A stretch of DNA of 44,913 nucleotides. Origin: an uncultured Bacteroides sp. Lineage in GTDB: Bacteria; Bacteroidota; Bacteroidia; Bacteroidales; Bacteroidaceae. Both the position numbers and the translations under genes were made by a program. Under the pieces are notes generated by a model. The model searched no databases. It had not been told where the DNA came from and saw nothing but the letters and a program-made list of their open reading frames with translations. The stretch lies in the NCBI GenBank assembly GCA_900755095.1, contig CAAEFE010000021.1:1-44913 (forward strand). The letters run 5' to 3'. The first letter of the stretch is position 1. Each line of letters opens with the position of its first letter. Shown one piece after another: positions 17,798 to 25,761 of this stretch.

Positions 17798-19033
17798 TTA
17801 TTTATTTCTGTTCTTTTTAAATTCGCTGATGGCTGTGTTGACGTTTATCTTTTCTCCATTCTTGAACGCAATGATGAATGCGTCCTTGAATTTGTCCGTA
17901 ATGCTACGTTTGCTGCGCAGCACCTTGTTGTAATCGGGTGATGCGCCGTACGTATATTTGTAGATTCCGCCTTCTTTATAATAATCCACGTCTTTCACTC
18001 CTTTCAGTCTTTTGTCATTCTTGGCCAGAGGACGTGAAGAAGTGAGTATCTGTACCTTAAACACGATGCCGCTCTGTTCTGTTTGGGAAACGGCTGCATT
18101 TTCTGATCTTTGTGGGCGTTGGGCAGCTTGGTTACTCTCCGCTTGAGGTGCATTATTCTTTTCCGGTGTCGCTGTAGCTGCGTTGCCTTCTTCTTGAACG
18201 GGCTCGGGTACATCCTCCGGAAGAATGGTATTGCTGCTTCCGTTCAATCGGATTTCCTGCTCGCGCTTATAGGTGAGGAAAGCGCGGAAGATACCGTTGG
18301 CAAGTGAGGTGGTTCCTGCTTCAGTGTTCAGGTACCGTTCCTCTTCCGGTGTGGAGATGAATCCGAGTTCCACCAGTATGCTTGGCATGGCACTGGCCTT
18401 CAATACCAGAAAACCTGCCTGGTGCACGCCCCGGTCTGTACGTTTGCAGGTTTGGCGGAAATGCTTTTGTACGAGGGAGGCGAGGTGCACACTCTGTGAC
18501 ATGTATTTGTCCTGCATGAATTCGAAGATGATGTAGGACTCCGCCGAGTTGGGATTGAAGCCGGCATACCGCGTCTTGTAGTCGCTTTCGTAGAGGATAA
18601 CGGCATTTTCGCGCTTGGCTACTTCCAGATTGGCATCCGATTTTGCCAGACCCAGTGTCCAGGTGGAGGCTCCTTTGGCCGTCCGGTTTTTGGCCAGGGC
18701 ATTGGTATGTATGGAGATGAACAAATCAGCTTTGGCGTTATTGGCAATTTCAGCGCGCCGGTCCAGGGGGATGAATATGTCCCGGTCCCGCGTATAGATA
18801 ACTTTTACATCAGGGCAGTTCTTCTTGATTTGTTTGCCAAGTTTGAGTGCTACATTCAGGTTGATATTCTTCTCTTTGGAAATTTTTCCCACTGCACCCG
18901 GGTCGTGTCCACCGTGTCCGGGGTCTATAACGACAACAAAGTCTTTCGCTTCAGCGCTGCCACTGCAAAAGGGGGAGATAAGCAGCCCTAAGCATATACT
19001 TATATATAATATGTATCGTCTGTATAGTTTCAT
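17798..19033 (-). CDS. N-acetylmuramoyl-L-alanine amidase (Amidase_3, AmiC-type)
   Basis: This is a 411-residue exported zinc amidase that cuts the peptide stem from MurNAc in peptidoglycan during cell separation. A signal peptide (1-29) precedes the catalytic domain (about 32-255). Zinc ligands are visible as His in DPGHGG, Glu in SKEKNINL and His in FISIHTNA; the catalytic Glu is in ILVELGFIS. A Ser/Pro/Asn/Gln-rich linker (about 265-325) leads to a C-terminal module (VFKVQILTSSRPLAKND...) that resembles SPOR/amidase-binding modules. The -7 box TACATTTG at 19071-19078 is 38 nt upstream. It is operonic with the Mce gene. Confidence 0.93.
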   Translation of the reverse strand: MKLYRRYILYISICLGLLISPFCSGSAEAKDFVVVIDPGHGGHDPGAVGKISKEKNINLNVALKLGKQIKKNCPDVKVIYTRDRDIFIPLDRRAEIANNAKADLFISIHTNALAKNRTAKGASTWTLGLAKSDANLEVAKRENAVILYESDYKTRYAGFNPNSAESYIIFEFMQDKYMSQSVHLASLVQKHFRQTCKRTDRGVHQAGFLVLKASAMPSILVELGFISTPEEERYLNTEAGTTSLANGIFRAFLTYKREQEIRLNGSSNTILPEDVPEPVQEEGNAATATPEKNNAPQAESNQAAQRPQRSENAAVSQTEQSGIVFKVQILTSSRPLAKNDKRLKGVKDVDYYKEGGIYKYTYGASPDYNKVLRSKRSITDKFKDAFIIAFKNGEKINVNTAISEFKKNRNK

Positions 19034-19070
19034 ATAATTGTAGCAAAGACAATGCTTCCTTTTCGCTTGG

Positions 19071-19078
19071 CAAATGTA
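19071..19078 (-). promoter_or_regulatory. -7 box (TACATTTG) for the amidase-Mce operon
   Basis: TACATTTG on the minus strand, 38 nt before the amidase ATG, matches TAnnTTTG. It sits back-to-back with the box of the transporter gene. Confidence 0.6.
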
Positions 19079-19196
19079 GTGGAAATTTATAGAAAACTAA
19101 TGGATTATGTTCAGTTTTATTGTTCTTCTTCTCATTTTTAGTGTAATTAATGTCTGTGTTTGAGTAGTTAGTGGCTCAATGTATTGATAATATGCG

Positions 19197-19204
19197 TAAC
19201 TTTG
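19197..19204 (+). promoter_or_regulatory. -7 box (TAACTTTG) for the BASS transporter
   Basis: TAACTTTG on the plus strand lies 29 nt before the ATG of the transporter at 19234. No clean -33 TTTG element was found at the usual spacing. Confidence 0.55.
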
Positions 19205-19233
19205 CGGCAGATAATTAAAATAGCAAATCAAGT

Positions 19234-20190
19234 ATGCTGGTTCGTTTTATAAAGAACTGGACGTTGCCTTTGGCAATGCTTGCCGGTACTTTGGGATATT
19301 TCTTTTTTGCAGACATTCCTTTTGTGGCGCCTGCCAAACCTTATGTGAATGTGTTAGTGGCTTTCCTGACTCCGCTTTTGATTTTTTCCCAACTTCTGCT
19401 CACCTTCTGTAAGGTGGAGGTGCATGAACTGAAACCCAAATCGTGGCATGGATGGCTACTGCTGTTCCAGACGGTTTCTTGCTTGATTGTTGCGGTATTG
19501 TTGGTGTGTTGCCCTATGGAGGAGGTCTACCGGGAAGTGTTTGAAGGTGCAATGGTTTGTCTCATTTGTCCCACTGCAACCGCTGCGGCTGTCATTACCG
19601 GTAAACTGGGTGGAAGTGCATCCAGCTTGACGACCTATACGTTGTTGTCCAATCTTCTGGCGGCTGTGGCTGTTCCTTTGGTTTTCCCGTTGGTGGAGCC
19701 TCATGCTGACATTACTTTTTTTGTTGCATTCCTGAAAATTCTGAGTAAAGTCTTTCCATTGCTGCTTTGTCCTTTCTTGCTGGCATGGTTTCTGCGTGCG
19801 TTTGTGCCGAAGGTGCATCATTTTCTGTTGGGTTTCCATGATGCAGCCTTCTATTTGTGGGCGGTAGCTCTTGCCATTGTCTCAGGGCAGACGGTACGTT
19901 CATTGGTCAATAGTGATGCACCGATATTTGTTGAACTGCTGATAGCCCTGGCGGGACTGATAACCTGCTGTATACAATTCTATTTAGGAAAGAGAATCGG
20001 CGGTCATTATGGTGAGCGCATCAGCGGAGGGCAGGCGCTGGGGCAAAAGAATACGGTGCTTGCCATCTGGATGGCATATACTTATCTTAATCCGTTATCT
20101 TCCGTCGGTCCGGGATCGTATGTGCTGTGGCAGAATATATTCAATAGCTATCAGTTGTGGAAGAAAAGAAAAAATGAGATAAAATATTAA
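19234..20190 (+). CDS. Bile acid:Na+ symporter (BASS) family transporter
   Basis: This 318-residue inner-membrane protein has about nine to ten hydrophobic helices, starting WTLPLAMLAGTLGYFFF. The fold and motifs LICPTATAAAVITGKLGG and GQALGQKNTVLAIWMAYTYLNPLSSVGPG are typical of the BASS/SBF-like superfamily: an N-terminal half and an inverted repeat with the second Gln/Asn-rich crossover helix. The substrate could be an organic anion; a bile acid cannot be claimed from sequence. Length fits the family. It is the last core gene before the integrated element and its stop is intact, so the insertion is downstream. Confidence 0.75.
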   Translation: MLVRFIKNWTLPLAMLAGTLGYFFFADIPFVAPAKPYVNVLVAFLTPLLIFSQLLLTFCKVEVHELKPKSWHGWLLLFQTVSCLIVAVLLVCCPMEEVYREVFEGAMVCLICPTATAAAVITGKLGGSASSLTTYTLLSNLLAAVAVPLVFPLVEPHADITFFVAFLKILSKVFPLLLCPFLLAWFLRAFVPKVHHFLLGFHDAAFYLWAVALAIVSGQTVRSLVNSDAPIFVELLIALAGLITCCIQFYLGKRIGGHYGERISGGQALGQKNTVLAIWMAYTYLNPLSSVGPGSYVLWQNIFNSYQLWKKRKNEIKY

Positions 20191-20242
20191 GTATAAGATA
20201 TTGATATTTAGCATTTTGTCTTTACTATGTGTAATTTCCTTT

Positions 20243-20257
20243 ATTTCTTTTGTTTTC
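20243..20257 (+). repeat. Candidate left attachment core (ATTTCTTTTGTTTTC)
   Basis: The same 15 nt occurs again at 33347-33361, outside the right integrase, so both integrase genes lie between the copies. This is what an att duplication would look like. The sequence is T-rich, so chance cannot be ruled out. Confidence 0.4.
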
Positions 20258-20281
20258 TTGTTTAATCTAATAAATGCGTTT

Positions 20282-20359
20282 ATTTTGTTACTATTTTGTT
20301 ACTCATATTCGTTGGAGTAACAAAACAAATAGTTATATTTGCATCGGTAACAAAATAAG
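20282..20359. repeat. GTAACAAAATA repeats in front of integrase 1
   Basis: Two copies in one direction (reverse complement of the segment 20282-20304) face GAGTAACAAAAC (20315-20326) and GTAACAAAATAAG (20347-20359). The arms CTATTTTGTTACTC and GAGTAACAAAA form an inverted repeat around 20305-20314. One identical 13-mer, GTAACAAAATAAG, lies upstream of the second integrase at 33271-33283. They look like recombinase arm-type sites or an operator of the integrase promoter. Confidence 0.6.
20311..20341 (+). promoter_or_regulatory. Integrase 1 promoter (-33 GTTG, -7 TATATTTG)
   Basis: TATATTTG at 20334-20341 matches the -7 consensus. GTTG at 20311-20314 sits 19 nt upstream, the usual -33 spacing. 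The start codon follows 27 nt later. It overlaps the GTAACAAAATA repeat cluster, so integrase binding could control its own gene. Confidence 0.6.
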
Positions 20360-20368
20360 AACATAATT

Positions 20369-21562
20369 ATGGCGAAGAAAAAACAAGAAGTTAAATTGAA
20401 AGAACCCGTAAGGATTAGATTCAAGCAGCTTGCTAATGGTAACCAGTCTATTTATTTGGATTACTATACAGGTGATATTATTAGAAAAGAAAATTATGTT
20501 GGTGGTAAACGACAGTATGAATTTTTGAAGTTATACCTTATACCCGAAAAGACAAGAGAGGATAAGGCGAAGAACGAAGCTACGTTGGCTCTTGCAAAAG
20601 CCATTCAAAGCAAACGGATAGTAGAGTTGCAAAATGATGCACACGGCTTTCAGAACACTAACAAGTCAAAGGCGAATGTGATTGATTATTTAATGAACAT
20701 GAGAAGCCAATCTAAAGAACGTGGCAGTTTGAATTACGAAAAGACTATTGGTAATGCCATCCGTGAACTAAAGTTGTTCAGAGGGGATTATATCGCTTTT
20801 CGTGATATAGATAAGGACTTCTTAAATAGCTTTGTGGATTTCTTGAAACAAGCGAAGAAAGCAAGTAAGTTTGGTTTGTTAAAAGCTGGAGGCGTATTAA
20901 GTAATAATTCCGTTATTGCTTATTATGGAGTGCTGCGTACCGCTATAAATAGAGCCTATAAAGAGGGGATTATTACGGTTAATCCAACGAAAGAGTTTGA
21001 TTTTGCCAGTAAGGTAAAATCGGAAGTCAGCCGCAGGGAGTATTTGACAATAGAGGAGTTGAAGCGGCTTATCGGGACAGAGTGCAAGTATGAGATAATG
21101 AAACAAGCTTTTCTTTTCAGTTGTTTGTGTGGGTTGCGTGTAAGCGATATAAGAAAATTGAAGTGGAGCGATTTGCAGAAAAGCGGTGAAAGAATTAGAA
21201 TTGAAATAAAGATGCAGAAAACAAAAGAACCGCTTTATCTGCCTATATCCGATGAAGCGTTAAAGTGGTTGCCGCAGCAAAATGAAGCAAAAGGCGATGG
21301 TTTGATTTTTCCTTTGACGCATGAGGGAACTATAAATAAAATACTTCAAAAATGGGCGAAAGACGCAGGGGTTATTAAGCATATCTCGTTTCACGTTGCC
21401 CGGCATACACATGCTACTATGATGCTTACATTAGGGGCTGATTTGTACACGGTAAGTAAATTGTTGGGACATAAAAATATTGCCACAACTCAAATTTATG
21501 CGAAGATTGTCGATAAGAAAAAAGAAGAAGCTATAAGCCTGATACCGAATTTGACAGATTGA
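20369..21562 (+). CDS. Tyrosine recombinase/integrase 1
   Basis: This 397-residue Bacteroides-type integrase has a N-terminal arm-binding-like region (1-95), a SAM-like core-binding domain (about 100-215) and a catalytic domain with the full set: R257 (CGLRVSD), H342xxR345 (HVARHTHA), H368 (LLGHKN) and nucleophile Y377 (TTQIYAKI). A Lys-rich start (MAKKKQEVKLKEP) is common for this group. It should excise and integrate the mobile element at a short att core. It is at the left end and reads inward, followed by a strong terminator, so it is expressed alone. It differs clearly from integrase 2 at the other end. Confidence 0.95.
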   Translation: MAKKKQEVKLKEPVRIRFKQLANGNQSIYLDYYTGDIIRKENYVGGKRQYEFLKLYLIPEKTREDKAKNEATLALAKAIQSKRIVELQNDAHGFQNTNKSKANVIDYLMNMRSQSKERGSLNYEKTIGNAIRELKLFRGDYIAFRDIDKDFLNSFVDFLKQAKKASKFGLLKAGGVLSNNSVIAYYGVLRTAINRAYKEGIITVNPTKEFDFASKVKSEVSRREYLTIEELKRLIGTECKYEIMKQAFLFSCLCGLRVSDIRKLKWSDLQKSGERIRIEIKMQKTKEPLYLPISDEALKWLPQQNEAKGDGLIFPLTHEGTINKILQKWAKDAGVIKHISFHVARHTHATMMLTLGADLYTVSKLLGHKNIATTQIYAKIVDKKKEEAISLIPNLTD

Positions 21563-21567
21563 TTTAA

Positions 21568-21618
21568 AAAGAAAGTATGGGGATTGTGATATAACCGTAC
21601 TTTCTTTCTTTTTTTTGC
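21568..21618 (+). terminator. Rho-independent terminator of integrase 1
   Basis: AAAGAAAGTA (21568-21577) pairs with TACTTTCTTT (21598-21607) and is followed by CTTTTTTTT. It begins 5 nt after the integrase stop. Confidence 0.8.
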
Positions 21619-21639
21619 CTTTGTTTAGTCGGAAAAATA

Positions 21640-21647
21640 TATCTTTG
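21640..21647 (+). promoter_or_regulatory. -7 box (TATCTTTG) before the 309-residue protein
   Basis: TATCTTTG lies 27 nt upstream of ATG 21675; a TTTG at 21620-21623 is a possible -33 at slightly short spacing. Confidence 0.5.
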
Positions 21648-21674
21648 TTCCTACTAACTGAAATATAGGATATT

Positions 21675-22604
21675 ATGACAGAAAGAGAATTGAAAATAAA
21701 ATTCGACCATATACAAGGCATATTTAACCGTTGCATCAATCATGCCAGCCAAGTTATGATAGATGGCATTGCTTCTAAGTCTTTATATTTTGACGAAGAG
21801 CAGGCGGATAAGCTGGAACAGCAGGAATACGTTCGCACCGCTGATGAACTGGTGCAGTTATATATTCGTTATTCTGTGTTGAATGATATTCAATACTTTT
21901 ATTCTGTGTCTGATTTCTTTTGGGAAAGTGGTTTTTATGAATCCTTGAAATCTGATGAGAAAAGAAAATATATGTCGTTTAATCCACTTTCATTTGATTA
22001 TTCCCGGTATGAACAAGATAATACGGTTTATGATGAGGAACTGCCTTATTTTTCAGTGGTAGTCAAAGCTGTTGTGTTGGAACGATATTCAGAATACTTG
22101 CGAAAGAAGAAAGAAAGTAAGGTACAAGCGGAAATGCAACTCCAACAAGAACAGGAAGAACTGCAACCAATTCAAGATAAATGCCAAGAGCCTAAAATTA
22201 TTCCTCATGTTGCTGAAACAGAAAATCCGTTCAAGTCTATTTTAAACGACAGACAAATAGCATTGTTGGTGGATTGTATCAATGAAGTGGAAATTTTCAA
22301 TGCTCTTATGACTTTTGAAGATTTGAAAGCAATACTTTCTTGTAAGCCTAAAGTTATATTTAGGTCTAATAACAACAGGCTAGTCGCTTTTCTTTTTTCG
22401 GAGTTAAGCAATCGTGGTTTGATAACACCTAACTGGCAATCTGTCATAGCAAGGAATAAGTTGTTTGTTACGAAGAATATAAAGAAAGATAAATATCTGA
22501 ATCAAGGTGATTTAGCCACAGCCGCCAATTATGTAAAAGGGGTGGAGCATGAAAAAGATTATGTAACCATCAGCAATTATATCAAACAACTGAAAAAACT
22601 TTAA
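21675..22604 (+). CDS. Uncharacterised mobile-element protein
   Basis: This is a 309-residue soluble protein I do not recognise. No signal or membrane segment is visible. A helical N-terminal part (1-150) ends in a charged coiled-coil-like stretch (KKKESKVQAEMQLQQEQEEL). A C-terminal part (about 190-309) reads like a small helical domain with IALLVDCINEVEIF and FRSNNNRLVAFLFSELSNRGLI. It is the second gene of the mobilizable element, after the integrase and its terminator, with its own -7 box. Similar genes of unknown role are common at this place in Bacteroides elements, so accessory or regulatory roles in excision are possible. Confidence 0.7.
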   Translation: MTERELKIKFDHIQGIFNRCINHASQVMIDGIASKSLYFDEEQADKLEQQEYVRTADELVQLYIRYSVLNDIQYFYSVSDFFWESGFYESLKSDEKRKYMSFNPLSFDYSRYEQDNTVYDEELPYFSVVVKAVVLERYSEYLRKKKESKVQAEMQLQQEQEELQPIQDKCQEPKIIPHVAETENPFKSILNDRQIALLVDCINEVEIFNALMTFEDLKAILSCKPKVIFRSNNNRLVAFLFSELSNRGLITPNWQSVIARNKLFVTKNIKKDKYLNQGDLATAANYVKGVEHEKDYVTISNYIKQLKKL

Positions 22605-22664
22605 GAATAGGTTAATACCTCAAACATAGCTTAATCCGCTATCAAGCTATTCCTCAATACTTTT

Positions 22665-22682
22665 GCCCCCGTAATCGATTAC
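22665..22682 (+). promoter_or_regulatory. GCCCCCGTAAT leader element with palindrome
   Basis: GCCCCCGTAAT (22665-22675) runs into the perfect palindrome GTAATCGATTAC (22671-22682), then GGAGGGC follows. It is 61 nt upstream of the HTH gene. The same 11-mer in the same gene-relative direction lies upstream of the other HTH gene (27831-27841, minus strand). Confidence 0.45.
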
Positions 22683-22735
22683 AAGAAACCGGAGGGCATG
22701 CACTCCATATTGTCTAACGCAAATACTTTTGTTAT

Positions 22736-23023
22736 ATGGAAACAAGTATTGAGAAGCGAGTTGCAGAACTCGAAAATTTAGTGTTCCTTTCAAAGAATGT
22801 GCTTAGCTTCGATGAAGCAAGCAGGTTCTTGAACCTTTCTAAAAGCTACCTGTACAAGCTGACTTCGGGTAACTTGATACCCCATTACAAGCCGCAGGGC
22901 AAAATGCTTTATTTTGAAAAAGCTGAACTGGAAGCATGGTTGCGTCAGAACCCGGTGAAGACGCAGGCGCAGATAGAGCAGGAAGCGCAGAAGTATATCC
23001 TTAACCGTCCTCTAAAGAAATAA
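22736..23023 (+). CDS. Helix-turn-helix DNA-binding protein (excisionase-like)
   Basis: This is a 95-residue protein with the HTH_17/MerR-like fold seen in excisionases. LSFDEASRFLNLSKSYLYKLTSGNLIPHYKPQGKMLYFEKAELEAWL (about 23-69) contains the helix-turn-helix and the wing (KPQGKMLYF). A short coiled N-terminus precedes it and a basic tail ends it. In Bacteroides mobilizable elements such genes sit before the RepA/primase genes and act in excision or in control of the operon. The stop overlaps the start of the ATPase gene by one base (TAATG), so the two are translationally coupled. It is similar in type, not sequence, to the protein at 27427. Confidence 0.85.
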   Translation: METSIEKRVAELENLVFLSKNVLSFDEASRFLNLSKSYLYKLTSGNLIPHYKPQGKMLYFEKAELEAWLRQNPVKTQAQIEQEAQKYILNRPLKK

Positions 23024-24102
23024 TGGCTATGGAAAACAAGAAGAAAGAGGAAATCGGACAAGGCACAGCCATGACGAAAGAAGATTTTGCAGCCCTTTGG
23101 AAAACCATTTGTCTAAAGGTGACGGACACTTATGAAGTACCGCCCGAAATTCTTTGGGTTAACGGTTCTACTATCGGCACATTGGGCAATTTCAGCGCAT
23201 CCACAGGCAAAGCCAAGAGCAAAAAGACATTCAACATTTCCGCCATTGTTGCGGCTGCATTGAAGAATGACGAGGTTCTGAAGTATTCGGCATATCTGCC
23301 ACCGAACAAGCGCAAAATTCTCTATGTTGATACCGAGCAGAGCAAGTACCATTGCCATAAGGTCATGGAACGTATTTTGCGCCTTGCCGGACTGCCGACC
23401 GATAAGGATGTGGACGATTTTGTTTTCATTGTGTTAAGAGAACATACCCCCGACAAGCGTAAGCAGATAATTGGCTATATGTTGGAGAATATGCCCGATG
23501 TGGGGTTGCTCATTATTGACGGAATCCGTGATTTGATGTACGACATCAACAGTCCGAGCAAATCGACCGACCTAATCAACCTTTTGATGCGCTGGTCAAG
23601 TGGATATAACCTGCATATCCACACCGTACTGCATTTGAACAAGGGGGATGATAACACAAGAGGACATATTGGTACAGAGCTGAACAACAAAGCTGAAACC
23701 GTCCTGCAAATCACGAAAAGCACGCAGGACGGCAATATAAGCGAAGTAAAGGCGATGCATATACGTGACCGTGAGTTTGACCCGTTCGCATTTCGCATCA
23801 ATGACAACGCTTTGCCCGAAGTCATGGACGGTTATGTATTCCAGCAACCCAAACAAGACAGGAACTTTCCGCTTACAGAGCTGACGGAACAGCAGCACCG
23901 GGAAGCATTGGAGAGCGGTTTCGGCAAGCAGGTTGTACAAGGCTATTCCAATGTGATAGCGGCATTGAAACAAGGTTACGCAAGTATAGGTTACGAGCGT
24001 GGACGCAATGTCCTTGTGTCGCTTAACAAGTTCCTTGTGAACAAGCGCATGATTGTGAAAGAGGGTAAGGGCTATCGCTACAATCCCGATTTTCATTATT
24101 AA
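23023..24102 (+). CDS. RepA-like AAA ATPase
   Basis: This 359-residue protein has a RecA/RepA-type ATPase core. The P-loop region is degenerate: GNFSASTGKAKSKKTF (55-70), with GKAKSKKT in place of GxxxxGKT. A Walker B-like ILYVDTEQS and LLIIDGIRDL follow, and the sensor region LHLNKGDDNTRGHIGTELNNKAE is typical of the hexameric RSF1010 RepA helicase group. The C-terminus has a winged-helix-like tail (VIAALKQGYASIGYERGRNVLVSLN). It is coupled to the upstream HTH gene. A second ATG six nt downstream is an alternative start. Its likely job is to unwind DNA for replication of the excised circular form, with the primase gene that follows. Confidence 0.85.
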   Translation: MAMENKKKEEIGQGTAMTKEDFAALWKTICLKVTDTYEVPPEILWVNGSTIGTLGNFSASTGKAKSKKTFNISAIVAAALKNDEVLKYSAYLPPNKRKILYVDTEQSKYHCHKVMERILRLAGLPTDKDVDDFVFIVLREHTPDKRKQIIGYMLENMPDVGLLIIDGIRDLMYDINSPSKSTDLINLLMRWSSGYNLHIHTVLHLNKGDDNTRGHIGTELNNKAETVLQITKSTQDGNISEVKAMHIRDREFDPFAFRINDNALPEVMDGYVFQQPKQDRNFPLTELTEQQHREALESGFGKQVVQGYSNVIAALKQGYASIGYERGRNVLVSLNKFLVNKRMIVKEGKGYRYNPDFHY

Positions 24103-24112
24103 AAGTCGGTTT

Positions 24113-24214
24113 GGTTTAGTCCGGGTGTATATATAAGAGGAACGGACTTACTATCTCCCTGTATCGGAACAAGCAGGTTTAGTATGGTACGGGTGTATAT
24201 ATAACGGACTAAAC
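24113..24214. repeat. Direct and inverted repeats, candidate replication origin
   Basis: CGGGTGTATATATAA occurs twice (24122-24136 and 24190-24204) and GGTTTAGT twice (24113-24120 and 24176-24183). GTTTAGTCCG (24114-24123) and CGGACTAAAC (24205-24214) form a perfect 10-bp inverted repeat around the unit. The whole gap of 162 nt between the RepA-like gene and the primase gene has no ORF. The place, the iteron-like spacing of about 65 nt and the TA-rich tracts fit an origin used by the excised element. Confidence 0.6.
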
Positions 24215-24264
24215 AGGACTGGCGCACTTTTCAACTGTTTTTTTAATCCCAAAAAGAAAATGTT

Positions 24265-25230
24265 ATGAATATCGAAGATGTGAAACAAATACCCATCGCA
24301 GACTATCTGCACAGTTTAGGTTATTCCCCCGTCAAGCAGCAGGGCAACGGCTTATGGTACAAATCACCGTTGAGGGAGGAACACGAACCGTCTTTCAAGG
24401 TGAACACTGACCGCAACCTTTGGTATGACTTTGGCGCAGGCAAGGGCGGCAACATTATCGCACTGGCAAAGGAACTCTATTGTTCCGACAGCTTGCCATA
24501 CCTTTTAAACCGGATAACGGAACAGACACCGCACGTCCGTCCGGTCAGTTTTTCTTTTCCCCAGCGTAGGACAGAACCGAGCTTCCAACATTTGGAAATC
24601 CGTGACCTTACCCATCCGGCATTGCTCCGTTACTTGCAGGGACGGAGTATCAATATCGAACTGGCAAAAAGAGAATGTAAGGAACTCCATTTTACCAATA
24701 ACGGCAGACCGTTCTTTGCTATCGGTTTCCCGAATATGGCAGGAGGTTACGAGGTTCGCAATTCCTTTTTCAAAGGCTGCATCGCCCCGAAAGACATCAC
24801 CCATATACGGCAGCAGGGAGAGCCGAGAGAGAAATGTTTGGTATTCGAGGGTTTTATGGACTATCTTTCTTTCCTCACGCTCCGAATGAAGAACTGCCCG
24901 ACTATGCTCGACCTTGACAGGCAGGATTATGTCATACTCAACTCTACTGTCAATGTGCCGAAAGCCATTGACGTGCTGTACCCATATGAACGCATCCACT
25001 GTATGCTTGACAATGACGAGACGGGGTATAAGGCGACACAGGCTATTGCATTGGAATACTCCTACCATGTGCGTGACTTCTCGGACAATTATAGGGGCTA
25101 TTCAGACTTGAACGATTACCTGTGCGGCAAGAAGCAGGAACAGAAGAACAGCACCTACCAAGCGCAGGAGATAAAGCAGGAAACCGGACAACGTGCCGCC
25201 CCAAGACAGAAAAGGGGCAGGGGGATTTAG
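24265..25230 (+). CDS. TOPRIM primase (CHC2-type N-terminus without cysteines)
   Basis: This is a 321-residue primase. The N-terminal part (1-75) keeps the fold of the DnaG zinc-ribbon module (LWYKSPLREEHEPSFKVN...WYDFGAGKGGNIIALA), but the metal-binding cysteines and histidine are missing, as in many element primases. The TOPRIM domain shows CLVFEGFMDYLSF (E195) and MLDNDETGYKA (D249, D251). A basic C-terminal tail (APRQKRGRGI) follows. It would make primers for the excised element or for the transferred strand. It is the second replication gene after the RepA-like ATPase, with the putative origin between them. Confidence 0.88.
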   Translation: MNIEDVKQIPIADYLHSLGYSPVKQQGNGLWYKSPLREEHEPSFKVNTDRNLWYDFGAGKGGNIIALAKELYCSDSLPYLLNRITEQTPHVRPVSFSFPQRRTEPSFQHLEIRDLTHPALLRYLQGRSINIELAKRECKELHFTNNGRPFFAIGFPNMAGGYEVRNSFFKGCIAPKDITHIRQQGEPREKCLVFEGFMDYLSFLTLRMKNCPTMLDLDRQDYVILNSTVNVPKAIDVLYPYERIHCMLDNDETGYKATQAIALEYSYHVRDFSDNYRGYSDLNDYLCGKKQEQKNSTYQAQEIKQETGQRAAPRQKRGRGI

Positions 25231-25280
25231 TCCGGCAGGATTACCAGCGGCAGGCGGTTTGATTTGGAGAGCAAGGTTAT

Positions 25281-25326
25281 GTTTCGGTAAACCGAAACTA
25301 CCTTTCTTTGCTTGACAGCAAAGAAA
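25281..25326 (+). other. Candidate oriT: two perfect hairpins
   Basis: GTTTCGGT-aa-ACCGAAAC (25281-25298) is a perfect 8-bp stem, and TTTCTTTGCT-tgac-AGCAAAGAAA (25303-25326) is a perfect 10-bp stem. Both lie in the 147-nt gap just upstream of the MobC and relaxase genes, where transfer origins are normally found. The exact nick site cannot be read. Confidence 0.6.
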
Positions 25327-25377
25327 ATTTCTCCCGTTGGTCGCAATTTTTAAGACACCATTTAAACGTAAAAACCT

Positions 25378-25761
25378 ATGACGAATATAAAGGATAAGCC
25401 GGGGGGACGTCCGGCAAAGAAACGGATAGAGAAGCAGCAACGGGTTGTCAGTACGAAACTGACCGAGTTGCAGTATTACGCCATCAGAAAGAGAGCCGGA
25501 GAAGCCGGGTTGCGTGTCAGTGAGTATGTCCGGCAGGCAGTTGTTTCGGCAGAGGTCATACCCCGGCTGAATAGGCAGGATGCGGACACCATCCGCAAGC
25601 TGGCAGGGGAAGCCAACAACATCAACCAACTGGCACACCGGGCAAATGCCGGAGGTTTCGCACTGGTGGCGGTGGAACTGGTGAAACTGAAAAACAGGAT
25701 TGTCGAAATTATAAACCAGTTGTCGGATGATTGGAAAAATAAAAAAGGGAAGCGGGTTTAA
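25378..25761 (+). CDS. MobC-like relaxosome accessory protein
   Basis: This is a 127-residue basic protein. The N-terminal RxxxxSTKLTELQYYAIRKRAGEAGLRVSEYVRQAVV (about 20-58) reads as a ribbon-helix-helix DNA-binding unit. A conserved MobC block follows: IRKLAGEANNINQLAHRANAGGF (85-107). Such proteins bind the oriT region and help the relaxase nick. The frame overlaps the relaxase gene by 35 nt, so the two are translationally coupled. The name bmgB/mobC is used in other elements, but I cannot pick the right one. Confidence 0.88.
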   Translation: MTNIKDKPGGRPAKKRIEKQQRVVSTKLTELQYYAIRKRAGEAGLRVSEYVRQAVVSAEVIPRLNRQDADTIRKLAGEANNINQLAHRANAGGFALVAVELVKLKNRIVEIINQLSDDWKNKKGKRV

